Below the pieces are notes generated by a model. The model made no database searches. It saw only the letters and a list, made by a program, of their open reading frames with translations, and had not been told where the DNA came from. Below are positions 27,454 to 35,786 of a stretch of 64,000 bases of DNA, piece after piece. Each line of letters opens with the position of its first letter. The stretch's first letter is position 1. Origin of the DNA: Labrenzia sp. VG12 (GTDB lineage: Bacteria; Pseudomonadota; Alphaproteobacteria; Rhizobiales; Stappiaceae); the NCBI RefSeq assembly GCF_002237595.1, contig NZ_CP022529.1:4928001-4992000 (forward strand), given 5' to 3'. A program made the translations under genes and the position numbers.

Positions 27454-28269
27454 ATGAAAACGCTGCTGTTGCGCCTTTGCCTCCTGGCCCCTCTGTTGCT
27501 GGCGACATCGACCACGCACGCAAAGGCGGTCAAGCTGGTTACATTTGCCTACCCGCCATACGAATATGCGACCGGAGACGGCGCTGACGGCATTGTCGTT
27601 CGCATCGTGGAAAGAGCTTTCGATCACCTCGGCGAAGACCTTGTCATTCACGTCCTGCCCTGGAAACGGGCCTTGCACATGGTTCGCATTGGGCAGGCGG
27701 ACGGCATCTTCACCGCCTATCGGACCGAGGAACGCTTGCGTTTCCTGGACTATTCACGTGTCGTCCTGATGCCGCAGGTGCTCTCGGTCTGGGCCTTGCG
27801 GAGCGCTGACATCGGTTACAGTGGCAGTCTGGACAGTCTGGGCGATGTCTCGATCGGTCTTGTTGACGACATTTCCTATGGACCGAAAGTTGATGAAGCC
27901 ATCCGGACCGGCCAGCTGCGCACGCTTGATTACGCGCCGGTCAGCGCACAGAACGTGAAGAAACTGCTGTATGGCCGCACGGACGCGATCATCATGAACA
28001 AGTATGGCGCCATGCACCATCTGATGAAGCTGAATGGGCTGAACCGCGTCGTTGAACTGACGCCAGCCGTTTCTTCCGTGCCTTCGTACCTGGCGTTTTC
28101 CAAGATGAAGGGGTTAAGTGGGCTGCGTGACCGGCTGGACAAGGTGCTCGAAGAGATGATCGCGACAGGTGAATACCAGGCGATTATCGACGGTTATTTC
28201 GCCGAACGGAACGCGGGGGCGTCTCTGCAGGCATTGGTGGACGCGAGCAATCCGTCAGCTTTGCGTTAG
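27454..28269 (+). CDS. Secreted substrate-binding protein, SBP_bac_3 type (paralogue 3)
   Basis: A 271-residue paralogue with signal peptide ending in THAKA. It keeps YPPYEYATGDGADGIVVRIVE, VLPWKRALHM, GIFTAYRTEERLRFLDYS, MNKYGAMHHL and IIDGYFAE, and has a 20-residue C-terminal extension absent from the other two. The start at 27454 is preferred because GGAGG lies seven bases upstream; an in-frame ATG at 27442 is possible. Its leader is again AT-rich. The ligand is not predictable by eye, and no transport genes are adjacent. Confidence 0.84.
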   Translation: MKTLLLRLCLLAPLLLATSTTHAKAVKLVTFAYPPYEYATGDGADGIVVRIVERAFDHLGEDLVIHVLPWKRALHMVRIGQADGIFTAYRTEERLRFLDYSRVVLMPQVLSVWALRSADIGYSGSLDSLGDVSIGLVDDISYGPKVDEAIRTGQLRTLDYAPVSAQNVKKLLYGRTDAIIMNKYGAMHHLMKLNGLNRVVELTPAVSSVPSYLAFSKMKGLSGLRDRLDKVLEEMIATGEYQAIIDGYFAERNAGASLQALVDASNPSALR

Positions 28270-28368
28270 GGGTAAGGGAAACGCGGTATTCGCGCTTCAA
28301 GCTCGCCGACAGGAATAGGCGCCCGATTTCCGGCTGAAATCGATGAAGAGACCGCGTATGGTCGGGCC

Positions 28369-29433
28369 ATGCTGATGACCCGACCTGGTTTTGACACCCT
28401 TTATGAAGCGCTGCTCAATCGCGATCCGTCCTATGACGGGCGCATGTTTGTCTGCGTGGCCTCGACCGGTATCTTCTGTCGCCTGACCTGTCCGGCGCGG
28501 AAGCCAAAGCCGGAGAATTGCAGCTTCCACGAAACCGTTGCCGAGTGTATCGAAGCCGGGTTCCGGCCTTGCAAGCGCTGCCGGCCGACCACACCCGAAG
28601 CCAGCGCCGACCCGGTTGTGAAGCCGCTGATCGAGGCCCTTGAAAAACGGCCTGGCTACCGGTGGGGAGAACCCGACATCGTGCGACTTGGGCTGGACCC
28701 GTCGACAGTGCGCCGTGCGTTCAAACGTCACTTCGGCATGACCTTTCTGGAAATGGCCCGTCAGCGGCGGCTGCAAGAGGGGTTTTCGACGCTGGCCGAA
28801 GGGGGGCGCGTGATTGATGCGCAGATCACCGCGGGATTTGAATCGGCCAGTGCCTTTCGTGAAGCCTTCGCAAAGATCCTGGGACAGGCGCCGGGTGGCT
28901 TTGCCTCCGAACCGTTGCTTTATGCCGATTGGGTAAGCTCGCCGCTCGGTCCACTCGTTGCCATCACCGATCGTACACAACTGCATCTCCTGGAGTTTCT
29001 GGATCGCAAGGCGCTGCCAACGGAGTTCCGGAAACTGAACGCTTTCGCCAAGGGGCAGATCGGTTTTGGCCGAACCGAAGTGACAGACCAGATCCAGGAA
29101 GAACTGAACCGGTTCTTCAAGGGGAAGGGAGGCACGTTCGAAACGAAACTTGCCCTTCATGGCAGTGCGTTCACACGGGATGTCTGGCGGGAGCTCCTGA
29201 CGATAAGGGCGGGCGAGACACGCAGCTACTCAGAGCTCGCCCACGCTCTTGGGCGTCCCGAAGCGGTGCGTGCCGTCGCCCGCGCCAACGGCGCCAACCA
29301 GCTCGCGCTGGTGGTGCCGTGCCACCGCATCATTGGTGCCGACGGCTCGTTGACCGGCTATGGTGGCGGGCTCTGGCGCAAGCAGCGGCTGATCGAAATC
29401 GAGCAGGGCTATCGCAAAACCGCGGCTGGCTGA
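28369..29433 (+). CDS. ada: Bifunctional Ada: transcriptional activator and O6-methylguanine-DNA methyltransferase
   Basis: A 354-residue adaptive-response protein. The N-terminal zinc domain has the methyl-phosphotriester acceptor Cys in TGIFCRLTCPAR and the CKRC pair. An AraC-type HTH follows (about 100-180), and the C-terminal methyltransferase domain contains the active-site PCHRI. It repairs alkylated DNA by irreversible transfer to its own cysteines, and when methylated activates alkylation-resistance genes. All three parts are intact. It forms a single-gene unit; the promoter (28270-28368) may be a target of its own product, as known for the family. Confidence 0.94.
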   Translation: MLMTRPGFDTLYEALLNRDPSYDGRMFVCVASTGIFCRLTCPARKPKPENCSFHETVAECIEAGFRPCKRCRPTTPEASADPVVKPLIEALEKRPGYRWGEPDIVRLGLDPSTVRRAFKRHFGMTFLEMARQRRLQEGFSTLAEGGRVIDAQITAGFESASAFREAFAKILGQAPGGFASEPLLYADWVSSPLGPLVAITDRTQLHLLEFLDRKALPTEFRKLNAFAKGQIGFGRTEVTDQIQEELNRFFKGKGGTFETKLALHGSAFTRDVWRELLTIRAGETRSYSELAHALGRPEAVRAVARANGANQLALVVPCHRIIGADGSLTGYGGGLWRKQRLIEIEQGYRKTAAG

Positions 29434-29451
29434 GAGGGCCGCCATAAAAGT

Positions 29452-30060
29452 CTACTCGCGGTTCGGAACCCGGGCTGTCCGAGCGGTCGTGTCGTGACCA
29501 TACAGCGACGGATAGCGATGCTGCCAGCTGATATTGCCTTGCGGGTCGTAGCTCAGGAGCAGGCCTTCATAGCTGTCCAGCTGGCCGCGGGGATAGCTGG
29601 AACGCTGTCGGGCGGCGCTTTGCATTTCCGTTGGGGCCACCACGTAGCAGCCTGTCAATCGGGCAAAGGCGCTGATAAAGGCGTGACCATTGCCGGAATT
29701 GACGCCGTAGGCCCTTAGCGCCGCACCATCACCGTGACGCGCTGTGTGCGCGCCGGCGATGCGGGCGACAAGGCAGCCGCGGAACCAGATCTTGAACACC
29801 TTGTTTTTCACATCCGCCCACGGGGCCATCGTGTTGATGTTCAGTCCGGTGCCGATCTGGAAGCTGCCCGGCGTGCCATGCGCATTGAGGATCAGGTTGT
29901 CGAGGCGGTTTCCGGTGGCCCGGGCCGCGGCTGCCACCACCTTGTTGACGAGGGCGCGTTGCGTATCCGTTGCGGCGACCGCTTCCGTGACATCCATCGT
30001 GAACAGCCGGTTCGAGCGGTTGTCATTGAACACCATTGAGGGCGAAGTAATCGTAATCAT
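29452..30060 (-). CDS. Uncharacterised protein with His-Gly / Gly-Cys dyad (caspase-like fold candidate)
   Basis: A 202-residue protein. The segment NLILNAHGTPG (His61) followed about 35 residues later by FRGCLVARIAG (Cys96) matches the HG...GC pattern of clan CD (caspase-fold) peptidases and DUF4347-like domains. A second conserved-looking block is GNGHAFISAFARLTGCYVVAP. No signal peptide is visible. The start at 30060 has AAAGGA upstream. It is divergent from a small lipoprotein-like gene and converges on ada. The fold is an inference from two short motifs. Confidence 0.55.
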   Translation of the reverse strand: MITITSPSMVFNDNRSNRLFTMDVTEAVAATDTQRALVNKVVAAAARATGNRLDNLILNAHGTPGSFQIGTGLNINTMAPWADVKNKVFKIWFRGCLVARIAGAHTARHGDGAALRAYGVNSGNGHAFISAFARLTGCYVVAPTEMQSAARQRSSYPRGQLDSYEGLLLSYDPQGNISWQHRYPSLYGHDTTARTARVPNRE

Positions 30061-30343
30061 CGGCCGGTCCTTTCCAGGTCGCGGTAAATTCCAGCCCACT
30101 CGATCAGCCCTGGCAGCGGTTTGATGCTGTCGCTGATCTGATCGAACGATACCAAAAGTTGCAACGCACCCTCGTGACCACGATCACAGAAATCCCGTTT
30201 TCCGGTCGGCGTTTCCCCCTGGCAACGCAACCTGGCGAGTGCCGGTCACGTTGGACCTTGTTGCCGCCGCAATCCAGCGCAACCGTAAGGCTCATCATAA
30301 GCCCGGTGGTTGGCCTTCCCCGAGAAGCATGGAGCAGGTGCGA

Positions 30344-30817
30344 ATGGCAACTTTTCGACTGGTCGCCGCAGGTTTTCTGGGCCTTGCAACGGCCGCCTGT
30401 GTGGTGTTTCCGGTACCGCATAGGCTCGCGCCGAAAGTGTCGGGCGTCCTCCTGGAAAATGGTGAACCTGTTGCAGACGCGAAGATCGTGCTGGCGGTGG
30501 TTCCCTTTTCCGCGAATGCGCCGCAATCAGCAGACGGTGCGCAAAAAGTGACGACACGAACCGACAGTCTTGGACGGTTTGAACTGGGTCCCTTGCGCAG
30601 TGTGAAGATTGTGCATGCGGCCTATGGAGACGAAATCGCGCCACTGTTCGCGCTCTCCATCGAGACGAACGACCAGCGATATACAGGGTTCCGGGGCGAG
30701 GCGGGGGTCCTCGGGCACATCACCGGAACATGCGATCTGGCGCGGCCGGTAAAACAGGGCAATGAAGATTTCGCTTGCGATCATGGTCTGGTGAAAAAAC
30801 TGGCTTCGGCACGCTGA
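30344..30817 (+). CDS. Small exported protein, probable lipoprotein with Ig-like/carboxypeptidase-regulatory fold
   Basis: A 157-residue protein. A hydrophobic N-terminus ending GLATAAC is a weak lipobox with Cys about residue 19. A beta-rich domain follows: VSGVLLENGEPVADAKIVL, then a spacer and TTRTDSLGRFELGPL, the strand pattern of carboxypeptidase regulatory-like domains. Two C-terminal cysteines (GTCDLA, FACDHG) could form a disulphide. GGAG lies before the ATG at 30344. The function is unknown; it may be an envelope structural protein. Confidence 0.6.
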   Translation: MATFRLVAAGFLGLATAACVVFPVPHRLAPKVSGVLLENGEPVADAKIVLAVVPFSANAPQSADGAQKVTTRTDSLGRFELGPLRSVKIVHAAYGDEIAPLFALSIETNDQRYTGFRGEAGVLGHITGTCDLARPVKQGNEDFACDHGLVKKLASAR

Positions 30818-30868
30818 CGGTCCTTGCCAGGAGCCAGATCTGCGCGCCGCAACTCTTGTGAACCGGAT

Positions 30869-30914
30869 GTCCGCCCTCTCCCGGTGGGGTCGATGGGGGA
30901 GGGAGAGGGCGGAC
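30869..30914. terminator. Bidirectional terminator hairpin upstream of algD 3' end
   Basis: A perfect 14-bp inverted repeat (GTCCGCCCTCTCCC at 30869-30882, its complement at 30901-30914) with an 18-base loop lies between two converging genes. It lacks a long T tract but is stable and correctly placed. Confidence 0.65.
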
Positions 30915-30928
30915 GGGAGTGCGGGGTC

Positions 30929-32338
30929 CTACCAGCCTATGCCGATATAGTTTGCAGAGGCCCGGGCTGTTGTCGGGATGCGGACCAGGTCCACAACCGC
31001 TGCCTCCTGCTTTCTGGACGCCAGCGCGCTCCGAATGGCAGGCTGGTTTTGTGAGACGACGATGGCGCCGGCCTCGGTCATTGCTTCTTCCGGTGTCGCC
31101 CTGAGAATGCCGGGGAGTGCGTCAACGACCTCTTTCAGATGCGGCGCGGCGTAGCGCATGTATTCAAACTGCTGTGCGATATGCGGCCCAGGCTGGATGG
31201 CAGGGTCGTAGGCGGTGATTTCAACGCCGTCCTTCACGAGCTCCGCGATCAGATCGAGTACCGGGCTTTCGCGCAGATCGTCCGTTCCCGGTTTGAAGGC
31301 AACACCCAGGATCGCGACCTTCTTTGCCGATGTCTCCTTAACAAGCCGCACTGCCTGGTCCACCTGTTCCCTGTTGGAGGGAATGAGCGCGTCGATCATC
31401 GGTACGTCGACACCCAGTTCGCCGGCCAGATGGGTGACGGCACGCACTTCCTTGGGCAGGCACGAGCCGCCGAAGGCAAAGCCCGGCTTCAGGTAGTAGG
31501 GCGACAGGTTGAGCTTCGTGTCCTGGACGAAAATGTCCATGACCGCATGGCTGTCGATGCCGAGTGGCTTGCACAGCCGGCCGACTTCATTGCCGAAACA
31601 GACCTTGGTCGCGTGCCAGACATTGTCGACATATTTCACCAGCTCCGCCACTTCGATCGACGTGACAATCGGATTTGCGTCGACCGGCGCATAGAGCTTG
31701 GCAATGATTGCTGCTGTCCGCGGATCGGTCACACCGATCACGGTCTTAGGTGGTGCGTGGAAGTCCGCAACGGCCGTGCCTTCGCGCAGGAATTCCGGAT
31801 TGAAACAGATGCCGAATTCCGCACCTGCAATCTTGCCGGAGACTTTCTCGATCTCGGGCAGCATGACCTTCAAGGTGGTGCCGGGGGGCACCGAGCAGCG
31901 CAGCACCACGACATGAAAGGCGTCTTTTTCCTTCAGAGCCGCGCCGATGCTGCGGGCAACGGCCTTGATCGCACGTGTGTCGCAGCCGCCGTCTTCGCTG
32001 GTGGGCGTCCCGACCGAAACGAAGGTGATGTCCGTTTCGATAACGGCGCGCTTGACGTCTGTCGTGGTCGTCAGCAGCTCCCCGGCGACCCCTTCGGTCA
32101 AGAGATCGCCAAGACGGTCTTCCACGATCGGGCTTTGACCCCAGCCGATCGCCTCAACCTTGCGTGCATCGATGTCTGCACCGACGACCCTGTGACCGAG
32201 TGAACTGAGACAGGCCAGCGACACCGCACCGACATAGCCGAGCCCGATAACGCTGATGGCGTCCTTCGGCTCGAACAGTTTGAAGTCGATGACGTTGAGG
32301 TCGCGGGTGGTTTCCAGATTTCCAACATACATGTTCAT
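30929..32338 (-). CDS. algD: GDP-mannose 6-dehydrogenase / UDP-sugar dehydrogenase family
   Basis: A 469-residue NAD-dependent sugar-nucleotide dehydrogenase. It has the Rossmann motif VIGLGYVGAV (about residues 30-39), VGTPTSEDG, the substrate Lys/Asn region (KYVDNVWHATKVCFGNEVG) and the catalytic Cys in FAFGGSCLPKEVRA (about 293). The wording around the Cys and the locus (Alg8, Alg44, AlgI-like proteins) favour GDP-mannuronate formation for an alginate-like polymer over UDP-glucuronate. A sigma-54 promoter candidate lies 39 bases upstream. In Pseudomonas algD opens the operon; here it is transcribed alone, 15 kb from the polymerase genes. Confidence 0.85.
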   Translation of the reverse strand: MNMYVGNLETTRDLNVIDFKLFEPKDAISVIGLGYVGAVSLACLSSLGHRVVGADIDARKVEAIGWGQSPIVEDRLGDLLTEGVAGELLTTTTDVKRAVIETDITFVSVGTPTSEDGGCDTRAIKAVARSIGAALKEKDAFHVVVLRCSVPPGTTLKVMLPEIEKVSGKIAGAEFGICFNPEFLREGTAVADFHAPPKTVIGVTDPRTAAIIAKLYAPVDANPIVTSIEVAELVKYVDNVWHATKVCFGNEVGRLCKPLGIDSHAVMDIFVQDTKLNLSPYYLKPGFAFGGSCLPKEVRAVTHLAGELGVDVPMIDALIPSNREQVDQAVRLVKETSAKKVAILGVAFKPGTDDLRESPVLDLIAELVKDGVEITAYDPAIQPGPHIAQQFEYMRYAAPHLKEVVDALPGILRATPEEAMTEAGAIVVSQNQPAIRSALASRKQEAAVVDLVRIPTTARASANYIGIGW

Positions 32339-32376
32339 GTGACAACTCCCGTAGATGCTTGATCTGCGGAAGGAGT

Positions 32377-32392
32377 TACAAACGCCGTGCCA
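32377..32392 (-). promoter_or_regulatory. Candidate sigma-54 promoter of algD
   Basis: On the minus strand the sequence TGGCACGGCGTTTGTA has a perfect -24 box (TGGCACG), the correct spacing (GG-N10) and a -12 box TTGTA with one change from TTGCA. It ends 39 bases before the ATG, giving a leader of about 28 bases that contains GGGAG. Confidence 0.75.
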
Positions 32393-32511
32393 AACGGTTC
32401 CGGATTATGAAAGTTCAATAGATTCAGATGTTTACAAAATCTTGATCTGCTGGCCTGCAAGGCGGTGTTCGCGAAATCGAATGAAGTCTTCCGAATTTCG
32501 AACACTCGGTC

Positions 32512-32522
32512 ATTTGCAAAAT
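32512..32522 (-). promoter_or_regulatory. Candidate activator site upstream of algD
   Basis: ATTTGCAAAAT, a near-palindrome, lies about 135 bases upstream of the algD -12 box. Related TTTTGCAAAA elements occur upstream of the other promoters in this locus. A CGAATTTCG element is next to it at 32492-32500. A role as the binding site of the NtrC-type regulator is inferred. Confidence 0.45.
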
Positions 32523-32633
32523 CCGCTTTCCGGAAGTGACAGAGGACCCGCCAGGTGGCGTGCACACCGCGAGGCGCAGACGGTCCTATATATAAGGTGT
32601 CCGCCCTGTGCGTCCGTTTCATGGAAAGTTTGC

Positions 32634-32683
32634 GAAATTCGAACGGTAGGGTTTTCGTTTCGCAATTCGTTTGCGCAATGGGT
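32634..32683 (+). promoter_or_regulatory. Candidate activator region upstream of the HAD gene
   Basis: GAAATTCGAACGGT (from 32634) and TTTGCGCAA followed by TGGG (32670-32682) resemble in order the pair GAAATGCGAACGGT and TTTTGCAAAATGGG upstream of the SGNH gene at 45662-45715. The second element lies about 100 bases before the -12 box of the HAD-gene promoter. Confidence 0.45.
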
Positions 32684-32762
32684 CGAGACGCAGGATTGTC
32701 GAATTTTGTTCAAGTATTTGTTTTTTATTATTTTTTTGAAACTTCTCAAAAATTGGCACGGT

Positions 32763-32778
32763 TGGCCGCCCCTTTGCA
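32763..32778 (+). promoter_or_regulatory. Candidate sigma-54 promoter of the HAD/Nudix operon
   Basis: TGGCCGCCCCTTTGCA has the invariant GG-N10-GC spacing and an intact TTGCA -12 box; the -24 box keeps TGGC. It ends 39 bases before the ATG at 32818, nearly the same geometry as the algD promoter. Confidence 0.7.
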
Positions 32779-32817
32779 ACACCTGGTTCAAACTTCGATG
32801 TTGTGAAGGAGACAGCC

Positions 32818-33660
32818 ATGTTGCCGCATTCGAAAATCACCTCCGTTGGCCGCGTAACCGGTCCCCTCTCCGGTGCTGAAGGAGAAGGCAAGACAGATGT
32901 TTTCCTGTTTGATCTGGATGCGCTGGTGCCGTCCCCGTTTGGACGCATGGACGACGAATTCGCTCGTTACCTGACCAGATTCGCCGAACAGAGATCCTGT
33001 TACCTGCTTTCCAGCAGCAACTACGCCGACGTGATGACCCGCTTGCCGGCGTATGTTCGCCAGGCGTTTGCCGGGGTTTTCGCATCGGCCGGAACCGAAC
33101 TCTGGGGCAAGCACGACGTACTCGTCCGCCATGAGCATGATTTTTCCGACGACCTTTACGAGTTTCTGGTCAAGGTGGTGCAGACCAGCGCTTTCCCGGA
33201 CAAGTGCTCGCCGGTGCTCGACAACGGATCAGCCACAATCCGAATGCTGCTGGCCGGTACGCGCAGCACCGCCAATCAGCGCAAGACCTATCTGGCATGG
33301 GAACGGGAGCACCAGGAACTGCCGGCAATCATGAAAGAGTTCCAGGTCCGGTTTCCCGATCACCGGGTCTACCGCGACAGCGACACCAGCCTGCTGATCA
33401 TGCCGGCAAGCTTTTCGACTGCTCTTGTGCGCAGCCATATTCTGAAACGCCACAAGACCGCGCGCCTGATCAGCTACCTCGCGCCGCAAAGTGCTGCAAG
33501 TTATGCGGCGCCCCTTTGCGAGGCCCTCCTGAACAGCGATGTCCTGTCGGAGGTGTCAGCCCCGAGCGATGTCAGCCAGCTACTGAGTTATGAAATGCGG
33601 CATTTGTCCGGTGCGGAACTCCCCGTGACCCTGCCTGTTGGCAAGATGGCGGAGGTATGA
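32818..33660 (+). CDS. HAD-superfamily protein, phosphomannomutase-like, possibly degenerate
   Basis: A 280-residue protein. FLFDLDALV (Asp32, Asp34) is the HAD nucleophile motif, and LLSSSNYADV fits motif II. The middle part (MLLAGTRSTANQRKTYLAWE then HRVYRDSDTSLLIMPA) resembles the cap of eukaryotic-type phosphomannomutases (HAD-IIB). The GD...ND metal motif expected after the cap is not visible, so catalysis is doubtful. If active it would make mannose-1-phosphate for GDP-mannose, the substrate of AlgD next door; otherwise it may be regulatory. AAGGAG precedes the ATG. It is followed after four bases by a Nudix gene and driven by a sigma-54 promoter candidate. Confidence 0.6.
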   Translation: MLPHSKITSVGRVTGPLSGAEGEGKTDVFLFDLDALVPSPFGRMDDEFARYLTRFAEQRSCYLLSSSNYADVMTRLPAYVRQAFAGVFASAGTELWGKHDVLVRHEHDFSDDLYEFLVKVVQTSAFPDKCSPVLDNGSATIRMLLAGTRSTANQRKTYLAWEREHQELPAIMKEFQVRFPDHRVYRDSDTSLLIMPASFSTALVRSHILKRHKTARLISYLAPQSAASYAAPLCEALLNSDVLSEVSAPSDVSQLLSYEMRHLSGAELPVTLPVGKMAEV

Positions 33661-33664
33661 CGAG

Positions 33665-34246
33665 GTGAGCACGGTATCAGCCCGGGAGGACAAACCAGAA
33701 GACCACTGGTCGCTGGTCGAGAGCCGCAAGGTGTTCGAGGCGGGAGAACGCCTGCGGGTCCTGCGACAGACGATCTGCCTTCCGGACAACCGGCTGGTGG
33801 ACGACTATTACCAGATCGATCTGCCATCCTTTGCGTCCATCTATGCCGTGACCGAAGACGATGAGGTTCTGCTTTTGCGTCAATACAAGCATGGCATCGG
33901 CAAGGTCTGCCTGACCTTGCCGGGTGGCCAGGTAGATCCGGGTGAGGACGCTGAGTTTTCAGCCCGTCGCGAGCTCCTGGAGGAGACAGGATATGGCGGC
34001 GGACGCTGGCTTGCCGGGCCGTCGCTCGTCCTGCACGGCAATCAACGGATTGCGTCGGCGCATATTTTCGTCGCCCGGCACGTCATCAAGCTGGCCGAAG
34101 CCAATTCGGGCGACCTTGAAGACGCAACGCTGATCCGGCAGCCGCGGGAAACCGTCAGGCGGGCGGCCCTGCTGGGAGATCTGCCGATCACCTCTCACGT
34201 TGCCACGGTCGGCATCGCCGAAATGCTGCTGGACGCATCCTCGTGA
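33665..34246 (+). CDS. Nudix hydrolase, ADP-ribose/GDP-mannose pyrophosphatase-like
   Basis: A 193-residue hydrolase with a complete Nudix box at residues 88-110 (G-Q-V-D-P-G-E...RELLEETGY). The preceding strand has LLRQYKHGIGKVCLTLPGG, as in the ADP-ribose/sugar-nucleotide pyrophosphatase group. The start is GTG at 33665 with GGAGG nine bases upstream, inside the end of the HAD gene. Coupling to the HAD gene and the nearby algD suggest that it acts on a sugar nucleotide such as GDP-mannose; this is context-based only. Its stop codon lies inside a 9-bp hairpin. Confidence 0.8.
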   Translation: MSTVSAREDKPEDHWSLVESRKVFEAGERLRVLRQTICLPDNRLVDDYYQIDLPSFASIYAVTEDDEVLLLRQYKHGIGKVCLTLPGGQVDPGEDAEFSARRELLEETGYGGGRWLAGPSLVLHGNQRIASAHIFVARHVIKLAEANSGDLEDATLIRQPRETVRRAALLGDLPITSHVATVGIAEMLLDASS

Positions 34247-34253
34247 TGCGTCC
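34231..34253 (+). terminator. Hairpin spanning the Nudix stop codon
   Basis: GGACGCATC and GATGCGTCC form a perfect 9-bp stem around a 5-base loop that includes the first base of the stop codon. No T tract follows, so a terminator or RNA-stability role is only possible. The regulator gene converges from the other side. Confidence 0.4.
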
Positions 34254-34279
34254 GGTGATCCTTTGATCTTCCGGGGAAG

Positions 34280-35755
34280 TTACTGAACTTCTGCGGTTTC
34301 GTTTTCGGCTGCCGGGGCTTCGTCAGCTTCTTCCTGAGCCGCCCAGATTTCTTTCTTGCGGTAGAGCGTCGACGGGCTGACCTGCAGTGTTCTGGCCGTT
34401 TTCGGAAGGCTGCCGCCGCAGGCTTCAATGGTTGCCTCGATGATCTGCTTTTCCAGGGTCTCGTAAGGCTGGCCCAGGGTCAGGGTGATGACCGGCCAGC
34501 CATCCGGGCCGGGGGCAACCGAGGACTGCGGGGTAGTCTGGGACACGGGCACCTGCAAGGGGACCACTCCGGCCTCGCGCCTGGGTACAGGCGCACGGCC
34601 CTGCAGGGTCGTCAGCATGTCTGCTTCCACGATCGGGCCCTCATTCAGCACGACCAGATTGCGGATGGTGTTCTGCATTTCGCGCACATTGCCCGGCCAG
34701 CCATGGGCCATCAGCATTTCTTCCGCTTCGACGGAAAAGCCCTCAAAGGCCTTGCCTTCTTCAAGCGCAAACTGGGTCAGGAAATGGCGGGCCAGTTCGA
34801 GGATGTCCGCACCGCGCGCGCGCAGGGGCGGCAGACCGATCGGCAGGACATGCAGCCGGTAATAAAGGTCTTCGCGAAACCGGCCGGCCTCGACCTCTTC
34901 CAGCGGGTCCCGGTTGGTGGCACAGACAATGCGCACATCCACCTTCTTGAGACTGTCGCTGCCGACTTTCTGAACGGTTCCGCTTTGCAGGAAGCGCAGC
35001 AGCTTGGCTTGCAGATTGAGTTCCAGTTCGCAGATTTCGTCCAGAAACAGCGTCCCGCCGTCGGCGCGCGCCGCCGCACCGTCCCGGTCGGAAGTCGCGC
35101 CGGTAAAGGCGCCTTTGACATGACCGAAGATTTCCGACTCGATCAGGTCCTTGGGAATGGCGGCGCAATTGAGCGGAACGAACGGGCGCTTGGCACGCGG
35201 GCTGGACTTGTGAATGGCCTCCGCGCAGACCTCCTTGCCGGTGCCGCTCTCGCCAGTGATGAACACCGACGCGTTGGAACGAGCGACGCTTTCGATCATC
35301 TTGTAGACCGCTGTCATCGGCAGCGACGAGCCGACAAAGCCGGTGGTCGCCTTCGCTGTGGTCGGCTTTTGAACTTCCGCGACCACTTCCGTCAGGGTTT
35401 CCCGTTCCAGGGCGTTGCGGGTCGTGGTGACCAGGCGTTCCTCGGCGACCGGCTTGACGATGAAGTCGTAGGCCCCGGCCTGCATGGCGTCCACAGCGGT
35501 CTTGATCGACCCGGAACTTGTGACGACAACGACGGTGACCGGCAGTTGCTCCTCGCGGATTACCTCCAGAACCTCCATACCATTCATGTCGGGCAGTTGG
35601 AGATCCAGCAGAACGACGCTGACGCCACCTTTCCGGATCCTGCCAAGGGCTTCCCGGCCGGTCTCGACGTGGAGCGTGTCAATTCCGGCACGTCCCAGGT
35701 GATGGCCATAGACCGTTGCAAGTGGCAATGCGTCTTCTACGATGAGAACTTTCAA
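34280..35755 (-). CDS. NtrC-family sigma-54-dependent response regulator
   Basis: A 491-residue regulator. Its receiver domain has phospho-acceptor Asp51 (LLDLQLPD) and Lys101. The AAA+ domain has Walker A GESGTGKE (168-175), the sigma-54 contact loop GAFTGA (215-220), Walker B GGTLFLDEI and the R-finger region. A Fis-type HTH lies at the C-terminus (about 440-472). The start is TTG at 35755 with GGAGGAA seven bases upstream. It ends the operon that begins with the SGNH gene and follows its probable kinase by 31 bases. The intact GAFTGA separates it functionally from Pseudomonas AlgB, which works without sigma-54. Confidence 0.9.
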   Translation of the reverse strand: MKVLIVEDALPLATVYGHHLGRAGIDTLHVETGREALGRIRKGGVSVVLLDLQLPDMNGMEVLEVIREEQLPVTVVVVTSSGSIKTAVDAMQAGAYDFIVKPVAEERLVTTTRNALERETLTEVVAEVQKPTTAKATTGFVGSSLPMTAVYKMIESVARSNASVFITGESGTGKEVCAEAIHKSSPRAKRPFVPLNCAAIPKDLIESEIFGHVKGAFTGATSDRDGAAARADGGTLFLDEICELELNLQAKLLRFLQSGTVQKVGSDSLKKVDVRIVCATNRDPLEEVEAGRFREDLYYRLHVLPIGLPPLRARGADILELARHFLTQFALEEGKAFEGFSVEAEEMLMAHGWPGNVREMQNTIRNLVVLNEGPIVEADMLTTLQGRAPVPRREAGVVPLQVPVSQTTPQSSVAPGPDGWPVITLTLGQPYETLEKQIIEATIEACGGSLPKTARTLQVSPSTLYRKKEIWAAQEEADEAPAAENETAEVQ

Positions 35756-35786
35756 ATCCGGTTCCTCCAGGCTTCCGCGAAGGCAA

